Below are positions 44,374 through 53,940 of a stretch of 64,000 nt of DNA, piece by piece. Within the stretch, counting starts at the first letter, position 1, and each line of letters starts with the position of its first letter. Both the position numbers and the translations under genes were made by a program. This DNA is from Oscillibacter sp. (GTDB taxonomy: Bacteria > Bacillota > Clostridia > Oscillospirales > Oscillospiraceae), in the NCBI GenBank assembly GCA_022791135.1, contig JAAVYM010000001.1:20894-84893 (forward strand), in the 5' to 3' direction. Below the pieces are notes generated by a model that was not told where the DNA came from, did not search any database, and saw nothing but the letters and a program-made list of their open reading frames with translations.

Positions 44374-44449
44374 GAATTTTCCTCTATAGACATTAGCACT
44401 ATTCAGATAGAGGCTTATTCAAATGGCTAAATGGCAAAAAGGAAAGGGT

Positions 44450-44482
44450 AAGCGCCCCCGCTTCTGCGGGGGCGCTTTTTCA
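44450..44482 (+). terminator. Rho-independent terminator after cysS
   Basis: AAGCGCCCCCGC (44450-44461), loop TTCT, GCGGGGGCGCTT (44466-44477), then TTTC; 12 perfect pairs. Confidence 0.9.
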
Positions 44483-44577
44483 AGGTTCAAGGTGTACCGG
44501 TTTTTGCAAGGCTTCGTTGCCGTCGCTACGGCTTAAGCAGCTACCAGACTGTCAGAGTGAGTGAACGCTCTTTTCGA

Positions 44578-44601
44578 TTTCTTTTCTCTCGAGAAAAGAA
44601 A
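44578..44601 (-). terminator. AT-rich inverted repeat at the guaB 3' end
   Basis: TTTCTTTTCTC and GAGAAAAGAAA form an 11-bp perfect dyad with a 2-base centre, starting one base after the guaB stop on the minus strand. It is likely an mRNA-end structure; similar AT-rich dyads occur as interspersed repeats in related genomes as I recall, which cannot be tested in this window. Confidence 0.5.
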
Positions 44602-44602
44602 C

Positions 44603-46114
44603 TCAGTTCCTCCCTGCCGCTCCGGCAGAGTCCTTCAGCAGCACGTCGTGGGCGCCGCCCTCCACGATGGATACGGAGGAGACCAGCGTCAGCTTGGCTT
44701 TCTCCCGCAGCTCCGGAATGGTCAGCGCACCGCAGTTGCACATGGTGGAGCGGATCTTTGCCAGGGTCGTAGCCATGCCGTCTGACAGGGCGCCCGCATA
44801 GGGAACATAGGAGTCCACTCCCTCCTCAAAGGAGAGTTTCGCCGCGCCGCCCAGGTCGTAGCGCTGCCAGTTCCTGGCCCGGGCGCTGCCTTCGCCCCAA
44901 TACTCCTTCATATAGCTGCCGCCAATGAGGATCTTGCTGGTGGGGGACTCGTCAAAACGGGAGAAGTACCGTCCCAGCATACAGAAATCCGCGCCCATGG
45001 CCAGGGCCAGTGTAATGTGATAATCCTGTACAATGCCGCCGTCGGCACAGATAGGGACGTAAACGCCAGTCTCCTCAAAGTAGCGGTCCCGCTCTGCGGC
45101 CACATCAATGACAGCCGTGGCCTGGCCCCGGCCGATGCCCTTGGTCTCCCGGGTGATACAGATGGAGCCGCCGCCGATGCCGATTTTCACGAAGTCCGCC
45201 CCGGCGTCTGCCAGGAAGCGGAAGCCCTCACCGTCCACGACATTGCCTGCGCCCACCTTTACCGTGTCGCCATAGCGCTCCCGAATCCACTTCAGCGTAC
45301 GGAGCTGCCACTCGGAGTAGCCCTCGGAGGAGTCGATGACCAGCACGTCCACCCCGGCGTCCACCAGAGCGGGAACCCGCTCCTCATAGTCCCGGGTATT
45401 GATGCCCGCACCAACTACATAGCGCTTTTGCCCGTCCAGCAGCTCCAAGGGGTTGCCCTTGTGGGAGTCATAGTCCTTCCGGAAAACAAAACTCACCAGA
45501 TTCCCGTCCTTGGAGACGATGGGCAGGGCGTTCAGCTTCCGGTCCCAGATAATATCGTTGGCCTCTTTCAAGCTGGTACCCTCAGGGGCATAGATCAGCT
45601 TGTCAAAGGGAGTCATGAAGTCCGTCACCGGCGTGGCGGGGTCCAAACGGCTGACCCGGTAGTCCCGGCTGGTGACAAGGCCCAGAAGCTTGCCCGTTCC
45701 GGAGCCATCGTCTGTAACGGCCATGGTGGAGTGGCCGCTTTGCTCTTTCAGGGCCAGCACGTCGGCCAGAGTGTCCCCAATTTGAAGGTTGGAATCGCTG
45801 GTGACAAAGCCGGCCTTATAATTTTTGACCTTGCGGACCATCTCGGCCTGTTGCTCCACAGGCTGGGAGACGAAAATGAAGGCAATGCCGCCCTCCTTGG
45901 CAAGGCCAATACCCATCTGTTCGCCGGAGACTGCCTGCATTACGGCGGAAACCATGGGTACATTCATGGTTAAGGGGCACTCCTCGCCCTTTTTAAACTT
46001 TACCACCGGGGTTTTGAGGGACACATTGGCGGGGATGCACTCGGCAGAGGAGTAGCCCGGGACCAGCAGATACTCGCTGAAAGTATGGGAGGGTTCCGAG
46101 AAAAAGTAAGCCAT
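44603..46114 (-). CDS. guaB: IMP dehydrogenase with CBS pair
   Basis: Oxidises IMP to XMP with NAD, the first step to GMP. The 503-aa length is normal. Catalytic loop [18 protein letters not shown] has the active Cys near residue 312. A CBS pair (about 100-220) is inserted in the barrel ([67 protein letters not shown]). IMP-binding [31 protein letters not shown] follows. It has its own strong promoter (46146-46175), facing away from the purL end. Confidence 0.96.
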   Translation of the reverse strand: MAYFFSEPSHTFSEYLLVPGYSSAECIPANVSLKTPVVKFKKGEECPLTMNVPMVSAVMQAVSGEQMGIGLAKEGGIAFIFVSQPVEQQAEMVRKVKNYKAGFVTSDSNLQIGDTLADVLALKEQSGHSTMAVTDDGSGTGKLLGLVTSRDYRVSRLDPATPVTDFMTPFDKLIYAPEGTSLKEANDIIWDRKLNALPIVSKDGNLVSFVFRKDYDSHKGNPLELLDGQKRYVVGAGINTRDYEERVPALVDAGVDVLVIDSSEGYSEWQLRTLKWIRERYGDTVKVGAGNVVDGEGFRFLADAGADFVKIGIGGGSICITRETKGIGRGQATAVIDVAAERDRYFEETGVYVPICADGGIVQDYHITLALAMGADFCMLGRYFSRFDESPTSKILIGGSYMKEYWGEGSARARNWQRYDLGGAAKLSFEEGVDSYVPYAGALSDGMATTLAKIRSTMCNCGALTIPELREKAKLTLVSSVSIVEGGAHDVLLKDSAGAAGRN

Positions 46115-46145
46115 GGGAGGTCACCTCGTTTTTAAAATTTTACGC

Positions 46146-46175
46146 AGTATATCACTGCCTGAGAAAGGTTGTCAA
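46146..46175 (-). promoter_or_regulatory. Promoter of guaB
   Basis: Minus strand: -35 TTGACA (46170-46175), 18-base spacer, -10 TATACT (46146-46151), with a GAGGTGACC ribosome site before the ATG. Confidence 0.75.
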
Positions 46176-46440
46176 GACCTAATTTCCGGTTTCCCTGCAC
46201 AGGATAAACGGGACTGCGCGCCTAAGTAACTACTGAATAAATCTCCTCGCACGTCTTCATGTCAGAAATTCCCGCTGGATCATGTCAGAAAGGCGTAAAA
46301 TCCGCCAAGATTCCTGCGCTTTTCTTCCTTGAGAGTAAAAAGTTCTGAAGCAAATCTGCACACCTTGATGTAATCCCTAGTTTGGGAAGCGTTCATCAAA
46401 ACAGCGGCAGAACCGCTGTAACCCTCCGTCCAAAAGGACC
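46176..46440. other. Gene-free, lower-GC stretch between guaB and purL
   Basis: No credible reading frame. It contains a 12-base direct repeat TCATGTCAGAAA at 46257-46268 and 46280-46291 and is less GC-rich than its surroundings. It may be an old mobile-element remnant, but no transposase or terminal repeats are visible. Confidence 0.35.
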
Positions 46441-46451
46441 GAAAAGTGTGG

Positions 46452-46474
46452 GCGGGCGGCTACCGGCCGCCCGC
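46452..46474 (-). terminator. Terminator of the purine operon
   Basis: GCGGGCGGC (46452-46460), loop TACCG, GCCGCCCGC (46466-46474), just downstream of the purL stop; on the minus strand it is followed by CCACACTTTTC. Confidence 0.65.
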
Positions 46475-46486
46475 ATTCGGCAGCCC

Positions 46487-49400
46487 TCAAAGAGAAAAGT
46501 AATCCTTTGCAGCCTGGAAGAGCCGGAGATCGTAATTGCCGGGGACGTTTCGGTACAGTCCGGGGCCGACCCGCTCAGCATGGCCCATCTTGCCGAAGAC
46601 CCGGCCGTCGGGCGAGGTGATGCCCTCCACAGCCCAAACGGAACCGTTGGGATTGAAGTCCGGGTCCATGGTGGGACATCCGCTTAGGTCTGCGTACTGG
46701 GTGGCAATCTGGCCGTTTTCCGCCAGCTGATGCAAAAGCTCCGGCCGGCAAAGAAAGCGGCCCTCGCCGTGGGAGATGGGTACGGCGTAAACCTCGCCGG
46801 GCCGGACCCGCGCCAGCCAGGGGGATTTGTTGGAGACGACGCGGGTATTTACGATTTTGGACTGATGGCGCCCAATGGTGTTGAAGGAGAGGGTGGGGAA
46901 ATCCGCGCCGCAGTCCACAATCTCACCCCAGGGAACCAGACCCAACTTAATGAGGGCTTGGAAGCCGTTACAGATGCCCAGGGCCAAACCGTCCCGGTTT
47001 TGAAGAAGGTCCATGACGGCCTCGGAGGTCTCCGGCCCTCGGAGGAAGGCCGTGATGAACTTGCCGGAGCCGTCCGGCTCGTCGCCACCGGAGAAGCCGC
47101 CGGGGAGGAAGAGAATCTGGCTTCTCCGCAGCGCCTTTGCAAAACGGACAGCGGAGTCCGAAACGTCCTGAACGGACTGATTGTTGATGACAAAGATCTC
47201 TGTTTCCAGGCCTGCCCGTTGGGCCGCCCGGGCGCTGTCATACTCGCAGTTGGTGCCAGGGAAAACGGGGATGAGAACCTTGGGCCTCGCTATGCCCATC
47301 CTGGGGGCAGGGCGGGTAAAGGCCGGACAGTCCAGCGCGGGGGCCTCGCCTTCCGCCGCGGCCCGGGTGGGATACACATCTGCCAAAACACCCTCGTTTA
47401 GTGATAACAGTTCGTCGATTGAGGCGGAATCATCACCAATCGTAATCACCGGCTCCACCGTGGTGACGCCGATGCGCTTGGCGCAGGGGAGACCGATATC
47501 CTCCGTCAGCTCCGCCACGATGGTTCCCCGGTTCAGGCCGTACCAGCAGTGGGGGGCGCCGGCGGCGGTGAAGCCGATCCGATTGCCAAAGGACATGTTC
47601 ATGACGGCCTCGGCCGTGCTGTGCTCCACTGCCCAGGCGGCCTTTATTTTGCCTTGGGCCGCCAGATTGTGGAAGGCGTCCCAAGCCGTTTTCAGATTTT
47701 CCGCGGCGGCTCCGCCGAAGCAGTACACCGGATGCCCCGGCTCTTTGAACTCGGGAGACAGCACCTCGCCCGCCTGAATAGGAGCAATGGCAAAGGAGAG
47801 CAGCGTGGGGGGGACATCCAGATCCAGGAAGGAGCCGGACATGGAGTCCTTGCCGCCGATGGCCGCCGCGCCGAGGCTCATCTGAGCCTCCATGGCGCCC
47901 AGAAGGGCGGCGAAGGGCTTGCCCCAGCGTTCCGGGTCCTGGCGAAGTTTTTCAAAGTATTCCTGTAAGGTCAGATAAGCGGCCCGATAGTCCGCGCCGG
48001 AGGCCACTAGCTTAGCGAGGGAACTGACAACGCTGCTGATGGCGCCGGTGTAGGGGTCCTCGCTCATGACCCCCGGGTCAAAGCCCCAGGCCATGACACT
48101 GGCCTGTTCCGTCTCCTGCCCCGGAAGCACCGGGAGGAGGGCGGTCATGGACTGGGCAGGGGTCCGCTGTCTTCTGCCGCCGAAGGGCATGGTAACGCTG
48201 CCTGCGCCGATGGTGGAGTCGAACCGCTCCACCAGCCCCCGGCGGGAGGCGCATTGCAGGCTGGAGGCCGTTTCCCGGAGGCTTCCTGGATCGCCGGTGA
48301 GCAGATGGCGCTGAATTTCCGGGACGGAAACCCGGGCATGCTTCACCGCGCCGTTGGAGTTCAGGAACTCCCGGCTCAGGCTGACAATGGTTTCCCCTTG
48401 CCACCGCATGACCATACGGGGATCTGCGGTCACAACGGCAACCGGATATGCCTCCAGGTTTTCCGCTCTGGCGGCGGCGATAAGAGTTTCCGCGTCCTCC
48501 GGGGCCACCACCACCGCCATGCGCTCCTGGCTTTCGGAGATGGCAAGCTCCGTGCCGTCCAGGCCGTCATATTTCTTGCGCACGGCGTCCAGGTCGATGG
48601 TCAATCCGTCGGCCAGCTCGCCGATGGCGACGGATACGCCGCCCGCACCGAAGTCGTTGCAGCGCTTGATGAGCCGGGTGACGTTCCCGTCTCGGAACAG
48701 GCGCTGGATCTTCCGCTCCTCCGGGGCGTTGCCCTTTTGGACTTCGCTGGCCATGGTCTGGAGGGATTTGCGGTCATGGCTCTTGGAAGAGCCGGTAGCT
48801 CCGCCGATGCCGTCCCGGCCGGTGCGCCCTCCCAGAAGGATGACTACGTCCCCGGGGGCGGGCCGCTCCCGCCGGACGTTCTCCGCCGGGGCTGCGCCCA
48901 CCACCGCTCCGACTTCCAGATGCTTGGCGACGTAGCCAGGGTGATAGACCTCAGCTACGTGGCCGGTGGCAAGGCCGATCTGGTTGCCATAGGAGGAATA
49001 GCCCGCCGCCGCTGTCTGGCAGAGCTTGCGCTGGGGGAGTTTGCCGGGCAGGGTCTGCTCAATGGGGGTACGGGGGTCGCCGCAGCCGGTGAGGCGCATG
49101 GCCTGATGGACATAGGCCCGGCCGGACAGGGGATCCCGGATGCAGCCGCCGATGCAGGTGGCCGCGCCGCCAAAGGGTTCGATTTCTGTGGGGTGATTGT
49201 GGGTCTCGTTCTTGAACATGAGGAGCCAGTCCTGGACCTGGCCGTTCACCTGGGCGGGGACGTGGATGGAGCAGGCGTTGATCTCCTCGCTCTCATCCAG
49301 CTCCGGGAGAAGGCCCCGCTTTTTCAGGGCTTTCGCGGCGATAGTAGCGATGTCCATAAGGGTCTGGGGCCTGGTTTCCGCCTGCTCGCCGTAGACCTCC

Positions 49401-50170
49401 TGCCGAAGGGCCAGATAGTACTCGTAGGCGGCCTTGATGGCGGGATCGGCGATGTCTGCGCTGTCGATATGGGTAGAGAAGGTGGTGTGGCGGCAGTGGT
49501 CAGACCAGTAGGTGTCCACTACCCGAACCTCCGTGATGGTGGGGTCCCGGCTTTCTGTGTCCCGGAAATAGGCCTGGAGGAACTTCAGGTCATCCAGGTC
49601 CATGGCCAAGCCCAGCCGGTCCAGCAGGGTCTTCAGGGCCGCCTCGTCCATGGCGGTAAAGCCAGACAGGGTTTCCACCTTCCGGGGGGCGGGGTGGGTA
49701 CGGGCCAGGGTTTTCGGCTTCTCCAGCACAGCCTCCCGGCTCTCTACTGGGTTGATGACATAGCTCTTGATTTTGTCCAGATCGGCGGCGGAAAGCACGC
49801 CTTCCAACAAATACACCTTGGCGAAAGACACCAGGGGGCGCTCCACTCCTGCCATGAGCTGGATGCACTGGGCGCAGGAGTCCGCTCGCTGGTCAAACTG
49901 CCCCGGCAGGGACTCCACGGCCAGAACGATATGGGGATCCTGGGGGGCGGGGAAGTCTTCCTCATAGAGAAGGTCTACCTGAGGTTCGGAGAAAACAATG
50001 GATTTAGCCCGCTGGAAAACCTCGTCCGCTAGATTTTCCACATCGTAGCGGTTCACCAGCCGCAGCCCGGTAAGGGCGGAGACGCCCAGAATGGACTGCA
50101 GCTCGCTCAAAAGCCCCTGGGCCTCCAGGCGGAGGGAGGGTTTCTTCTCAACATAGACGCGTCTTACCAT
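46487..50170 (-). CDS. purL: Phosphoribosylformylglycinamidine synthase, single-chain (clade II)
   Basis: A 1227-aa fusion making FGAM from FGAR, glutamine and ATP. It has an N-terminal PurS-like part, two AIR-synthase-type halves (VDTYWSDHCRHTTF, KNETHNHPTEIEPFGGAATCIGG, GGRTGRDGIGGATGSSKS, then AIGGKDSMSG), and a C-terminal class-I glutaminase with IPVFPGTNCEYD, FLPGGFSGGDEPDGSGK, nucleophile Cys in ALGICNGFQALI and ISHGEGRF. The glutaminase triad appears intact, unlike PurF in the same operon. It is the last pur gene and starts 5 bases after purD. Confidence 0.96.
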   Translation of the reverse strand: MVRRVYVEKKPSLRLEAQGLLSELQSILGVSALTGLRLVNRYDVENLADEVFQRAKSIVFSEPQVDLLYEEDFPAPQDPHIVLAVESLPGQFDQRADSCAQCIQLMAGVERPLVSFAKVYLLEGVLSAADLDKIKSYVINPVESREAVLEKPKTLARTHPAPRKVETLSGFTAMDEAALKTLLDRLGLAMDLDDLKFLQAYFRDTESRDPTITEVRVVDTYWSDHCRHTTFSTHIDSADIADPAIKAAYEYYLALRQEVYGEQAETRPQTLMDIATIAAKALKKRGLLPELDESEEINACSIHVPAQVNGQVQDWLLMFKNETHNHPTEIEPFGGAATCIGGCIRDPLSGRAYVHQAMRLTGCGDPRTPIEQTLPGKLPQRKLCQTAAAGYSSYGNQIGLATGHVAEVYHPGYVAKHLEVGAVVGAAPAENVRRERPAPGDVVILLGGRTGRDGIGGATGSSKSHDRKSLQTMASEVQKGNAPEERKIQRLFRDGNVTRLIKRCNDFGAGGVSVAIGELADGLTIDLDAVRKKYDGLDGTELAISESQERMAVVVAPEDAETLIAAARAENLEAYPVAVVTADPRMVMRWQGETIVSLSREFLNSNGAVKHARVSVPEIQRHLLTGDPGSLRETASSLQCASRRGLVERFDSTIGAGSVTMPFGGRRQRTPAQSMTALLPVLPGQETEQASVMAWGFDPGVMSEDPYTGAISSVVSSLAKLVASGADYRAAYLTLQEYFEKLRQDPERWGKPFAALLGAMEAQMSLGAAAIGGKDSMSGSFLDLDVPPTLLSFAIAPIQAGEVLSPEFKEPGHPVYCFGGAAAENLKTAWDAFHNLAAQGKIKAAWAVEHSTAEAVMNMSFGNRIGFTAAGAPHCWYGLNRGTIVAELTEDIGLPCAKRIGVTTVEPVITIGDDSASIDELLSLNEGVLADVYPTRAAAEGEAPALDCPAFTRPAPRMGIARPKVLIPVFPGTNCEYDSARAAQRAGLETEIFVINNQSVQDVSDSAVRFAKALRRSQILFLPGGFSGGDEPDGSGKFITAFLRGPETSEAVMDLLQNRDGLALGICNGFQALIKLGLVPWGEIVDCGADFPTLSFNTIGRHQSKIVNTRVVSNKSPWLARVRPGEVYAVPISHGEGRFLCRPELLHQLAENGQIATQYADLSGCPTMDPDFNPNGSVWAVEGITSPDGRVFGKMGHAERVGPGLYRNVPGNYDLRLFQAAKDYFSL

Positions 50171-50175
50171 CTTCC

Positions 50176-51456
50176 TCAGCCCTCCCCGGCAGCCAGCGCC
50201 CGCCGGCCGATGTCACAGCGCATATAGCGCCCCTCGAATTGAATCTGCTCCGCGGCGGCGTAAGCGCCGTCCAGGGCTTCCCGCAGCGTCCCGGCGGTGG
50301 CGGTGACGCCCAGGACCCGTCCCCCGCTGGTAACCAGGTTCCCGTTCTCTGCCAGCTTGTCCCCGGCGTGGTAGACGGTGACGTTTTCGGGGAGGCCGCC
50401 GGGGATGGTGATGGTTTTGCCCTTGGCATAGTTACCGGGGTAGCCTCCAGAGGCCAGGATAACGCATGCGGCGCTGCCTTCGCGCCATTCCACCTTCAGC
50501 TCTGCCAGGGTTTCGTTCTCCACGGCTTGCATGACGCGCAGCAAATCGGTTTTCAGCAGGGGCAGGACCACCTGGGTTTCCGGGTCGCCGAAGCGGCAGT
50601 TGTATTCGATGACCTTTGGCCCGTCAGGGGTGATCATCAGGCCGAAGTAGAGGCAGCCTTTAAAAGGACAACCCTCCGCTCGCATCGCAGCCAGGGTGGG
50701 GAGGAAGATGGACTCCATGCAGGTCCGGGCAATATCCGGCGTGTAGCAGGGATTGGGGGCCACAGTGCCCATGCCGCCGGTGTTCGGCCCGGTGTCGCCG
50801 TCCCCGGCCCGCTTGTGGTCCATGGAGGAGATCATGGGGACAATGGCCGTGCCGTCGGTAAAGGCCAGGACGCTGACCTCTGGCCCGGTGAGAAACTCCT
50901 CAATGACGATTTCATTTCCGGAATCGCCGAAGGCTTTGTCTTCCATAATGGACTTGACGGCGGCCTCCGCCTCGGCCAGGCTTTGAGGGATGAGCACGCC
51001 CTTGCCCAAGGCCAGGCCGTCGGCCTTGACGACGATGGGGAAAGAGGCGGTCTCCAGGTAGGCCAGGGCCTTCCTGGGGTCGTCAAAGACCTGGTAGCGG
51101 GCGGTGGGAATGCCGTATTTCCTCATGAGGTTCTTGGAAAAGACCTTGCTGGCCTCAATGCGGGCGGCCTTGGCGTCGGGGCCGAAGCAGGGAATGCCTG
51201 CCTCATGGAGCCGGTCCACGCAGCCAAGGGCCAGGGGGTCGTCCGGAGCGACCACGGCGAAGTCCACGTCGTGCGCCTTGGCGAAGTCCACGATTTTACC
51301 GATGTCTTTGGCCCCGATTTCCGGGACGCACACCGCGTCGGCGGCAATGCCGCCGTTGCCAGGGAGGGCGTAGATAGTCTCGACCTGGGGATTTTCCCGG
51401 AGTTTTTTGATGATGGCATGTTCGCGGCCGCCGCCGCCGACTACGAGAAGATTCAT
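50176..51456 (-). CDS. purD: Phosphoribosylamine-glycine ligase
   Basis: Joins phosphoribosylamine and glycine to GAR with ATP. The 426-aa ATP-grasp protein has the N-terminal MNLLVVGGGGREHAIIKKL, PDDPLALGCVDRLHEAGI, ATP-grasp FPIVVKADGLALGKGVLIPQ, HKRAGDGDTGPNTGGMGTVAPNP, and metal ligands in VIEYNCRFGDPETQVVLPLL. All motifs look intact. It follows the AICAR transformylase gene by 75 bases, with GAAAGGACG upstream of ATG 51456. Confidence 0.97.
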   Translation of the reverse strand: MNLLVVGGGGREHAIIKKLRENPQVETIYALPGNGGIAADAVCVPEIGAKDIGKIVDFAKAHDVDFAVVAPDDPLALGCVDRLHEAGIPCFGPDAKAARIEASKVFSKNLMRKYGIPTARYQVFDDPRKALAYLETASFPIVVKADGLALGKGVLIPQSLAEAEAAVKSIMEDKAFGDSGNEIVIEEFLTGPEVSVLAFTDGTAIVPMISSMDHKRAGDGDTGPNTGGMGTVAPNPCYTPDIARTCMESIFLPTLAAMRAEGCPFKGCLYFGLMITPDGPKVIEYNCRFGDPETQVVLPLLKTDLLRVMQAVENETLAELKVEWREGSAACVILASGGYPGNYAKGKTITIPGGLPENVTVYHAGDKLAENGNLVTSGGRVLGVTATAGTLREALDGAYAAAEQIQFEGRYMRCDIGRRALAAGEG

Positions 51457-51531
51457 GATGCAAACGTCCTTTCGGGAGAGATGAGGGGTGTGCGGGCGGA
51501 GTCTTGGTATCGTCTGTGGTACGGTAATTGC

Positions 51532-52710
51532 TCAGTGGTGGAACAGACGCATGCCGGTGAAGCACATGGCGATACCATATTTATCAGCGGTCTCAATGAC
51601 GTGGTCGTCCCGGATGGACCCGCCGGGCTGAACGATGTATTGAACGCCGCTCTTCCTGGCCCGCTCCACGTTGTCCCCAAAGGGGAAGAAGGCGTCGGAG
51701 CCGCAGGTGACGCGGTTTAGCTTGGCAATCCAGACCCTTTTCTCCTCCGCCGTCAAGGGCTGAGGACGCTCCTTAAAGACGCCCTGCCACGCCCCGTCTG
51801 CCAGCAGGTCCTCCCACTCGTCGGAGAGGTATACATCGATGGCGTTGTCCCGGTCCGGACGGCGGATACCGTCCACAAAGGGCAGGGTCAGCACGGCCGG
51901 ATGCTGGCGGAGCCACCAGTTGTCCGCCTTGCTGCCCGCCAGGCGGGTGCAGTGGATGCGGCTTTGCTGGCCCGCGCCCACACCGATGGCCTGTCCGTCC
52001 TTCACATAGCAGACGGAGTTGGACTGGGTGTATTTCAAGGTGATGAGGGCCACCAGCATGTCGATCTTCGCTTGGCGGGGCAGCTCCTGGTTTTTCGTCA
52101 CCAGGTTGGTGAGCAGGCTTTCGTCGATTTGGTATTCATTGCGTCCCTGCTGGAAGGTGACGCCGAAGACGTCCTTGTACTCCTGGGGGGTAGGACGGTA
52201 ATCCGGGTCGATTTGGACCACGTTGTACCCACCCTTTTTCTTGGTTTTGAGAATCTCCAGGGCCTCGTCCGTGTAGCCCGGGGCGATGATGCCGTCGGAG
52301 ACTTCGGCCTTGAGGTAACGGGCGGCGCTGGCGTCGCAAACGTCGGACAGGGCGGCCCAGTCGCCGTAGGAGCACAGCCGGTCCGCACCTCTGGCCCGGA
52401 TATAGGCGCAGGCAATGGGGGAGAGTTCGGCGTCGTTGTCCACGAAATAGAGCTTCCGGTCCGTTTCGCTGAGGGACAGGCCCACGGCGGCCCCGGCGGG
52501 GGAGACGTGCTTGAAGCTGGCGGCGGCGGGGAGGCCGGTGGCGGCCTTCAGCTCCCGGGCCAGCTGCCAGGAGTTCAGGGCGTCCAGAAAGTTGATATAG
52601 CCCGGCTTGCCGTTCAAAACGGCGATGGGCAGCTCACCGCCGTCCCGCATGAAGATGCGGGAGGGCTTTTGGTTGGGGTTGCAGCCGTATTTCAGTTCCA
52701 GCTCGTTCAT
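51532..52710 (-). CDS. Stand-alone AICAR transformylase (PurH C-terminal type)
   Basis: A 392-aa protein matching only the formyltransferase half of PurH: LKYGCNPNQKPSRI near the start, LNSWQLARELKAATGLPAAASFKHVSPAGAAVG (active-site KHxSPAG), KYTQSNSVCYVKDGQAIGVGAGQQSRIHCTRLAGSKAD (KYTQSNS motif, about 232-270), and CGSDAFFPFGDNVERARKSGVQYIVQPGGSIRDDHVI. It converts AICAR to FAICAR. The IMP-cyclohydrolase half is absent and no separate cyclohydrolase gene is seen in the operon. ATG 52710 follows GAAGGAG. Confidence 0.93.
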   Translation of the reverse strand: MNELELKYGCNPNQKPSRIFMRDGGELPIAVLNGKPGYINFLDALNSWQLARELKAATGLPAAASFKHVSPAGAAVGLSLSETDRKLYFVDNDAELSPIACAYIRARGADRLCSYGDWAALSDVCDASAARYLKAEVSDGIIAPGYTDEALEILKTKKKGGYNVVQIDPDYRPTPQEYKDVFGVTFQQGRNEYQIDESLLTNLVTKNQELPRQAKIDMLVALITLKYTQSNSVCYVKDGQAIGVGAGQQSRIHCTRLAGSKADNWWLRQHPAVLTLPFVDGIRRPDRDNAIDVYLSDEWEDLLADGAWQGVFKERPQPLTAEEKRVWIAKLNRVTCGSDAFFPFGDNVERARKSGVQYIVQPGGSIRDDHVIETADKYGIAMCFTGMRLFHH

Positions 52711-52747
52711 AGTCCATACTCCTTCTATCACACCATTTTTGAGATCG

Positions 52748-52781
52748 CGTCGGGAAGCCGCTCTTCAGGCGTTTCCCGACG
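52748..52781 (-). other. Hairpin between the DUF1266 gene and the AICAR transformylase
   Basis: CGTCGGGAA (52748-52756) and TTCCCGACG (52773-52781) are fully complementary. No U-tract follows on the minus strand, so it is more likely an RNA-processing or pausing structure inside the operon than a terminator. Confidence 0.5.
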
Positions 52782-52826
52782 GAGTGTGGCCGTGCCGGGA
52801 AAGCCCGAGTTTGGTGAGAGGGCGAT

Positions 52827-53936
52827 TCAGTCTTCCGGGACGTAGGGGTAAAATTTACCGTCCTCGCTCCGAGCAAAGGCACTGCCGTAAGGGGAGGTTA
52901 GCAGGGGCAGGATATCCGGGTCGAAGCAGCAGGCGCTGTTCAGCTCGGCAAGGCTGCTGTTTTTGGGATCATTGATATACTCGTCCGTCTCATCGCCGGA
53001 GAAAAAGCGCCAGCCGCTGTCCTCGGGAAAGTCTGTTTCAGGCTTTTCCCGGTAGCACCAGCCGATTTTCTTTCCCTCCACGCTGACCGCGTCGGTGATG
53101 AAGCAGCTGGAGGGACCCTCCCAGTTCGTCAGGTAGAGGCGAAACTCCGAGGGCCAGAGGCAATATTCCTTGTCCCGGGGCGGCACATACCAGAGGCCGC
53201 TGTCCCAGGCGGCGTCATTGGCCAGCAGTGCTCGGACCTGGTCCATCCAAAGCCGCTGGCTGCGCTGAAGCTCCGGCAGCTGCGTTCCCTGGCGGAAGTC
53301 CCAGTACAGTGCGCCGCAGACCAGGCTGGCGGCGTACTCCTCCCAGCTGCCGAAGATTTGGGCCTGGGCGGCCCACTCGTCCGCCAGGGAGTCGAACTCC
53401 TCCTGGCTCAAAAGGCCGCAGGCCAGTCCCAACCGCAGGTGTCCCATGCACTCGCTGATGTCCCAGGCCAGGTAGCCCTGCCGTCCCACCAGGGGATAGA
53501 ACTGGGCGGAAAAGTCCCGGGCGGCGGCAAAGAAGCCCTCCCGCAGCAAGGGAGCGGGGTCAAAGAGAGGCCGTCCCTCCCAAAAACCCTCGAAATCCAG
53601 ATAGTTGGACTGGCAGCGGATATGCTCGTCGCAAAAGGCCAGGAGACTCTTCTTGTCCGTGATGCCGAATACCGCCTTCATGTGGTTGCGGCAGAGAACG
53701 GCGTCCGCCTCCGAGGCACAGCGGGGCAGGGTGGTGAAATAGTTTGCCCCGGACTCCCGGGGACCGGGAAGGCCGGGGACCTTCCGCAAGGCGGGGACTC
53801 CCGCCAGCAGAGCCAGAAACGCCTCCCGCCCGCAGGATTGGCGCTCCCGCCGGGTACGGGCGAGCAGGGCCTGAACGTCCCGTTCCAGGCCGGTGCGATA
53901 GGGGTGGAAATGGTGCAGCTGCGAACAATCCATCAT
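52827..53936 (-). CDS. DUF1266 + DUF2185-like protein inside the purine operon
   Basis: A 369-aa soluble protein. The middle (about 115-250) resembles DUF1266: LAWDISECMGHLRLGLACGLLSQEEFDSLADEWAAQAQIFGSWEEYAASLVCGALYW. The C-terminal about 85 residues resemble DUF2185/Imm33-like proteins: GWRFFSGDETDEYINDPKN, CFDPDILPLLTSPYGSAFAR. Neither domain has an assigned enzymatic activity that I know of. ATG 53936 follows AAAGGAT; purN ends about 5 bases upstream of it on the same strand. It occupies the slot where some Clostridia carry a separate IMP cyclohydrolase gene, but shows no resemblance to it that I can see. Confidence 0.75.
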   Translation of the reverse strand: MMDCSQLHHFHPYRTGLERDVQALLARTRRERQSCGREAFLALLAGVPALRKVPGLPGPRESGANYFTTLPRCASEADAVLCRNHMKAVFGITDKKSLLAFCDEHIRCQSNYLDFEGFWEGRPLFDPAPLLREGFFAAARDFSAQFYPLVGRQGYLAWDISECMGHLRLGLACGLLSQEEFDSLADEWAAQAQIFGSWEEYAASLVCGALYWDFRQGTQLPELQRSQRLWMDQVRALLANDAAWDSGLWYVPPRDKEYCLWPSEFRLYLTNWEGPSSCFITDAVSVEGKKIGWCYREKPETDFPEDSGWRFFSGDETDEYINDPKNSSLAELNSACCFDPDILPLLTSPYGSAFARSEDGKFYPYVPED

Positions 53937-53940
53937 AAAA

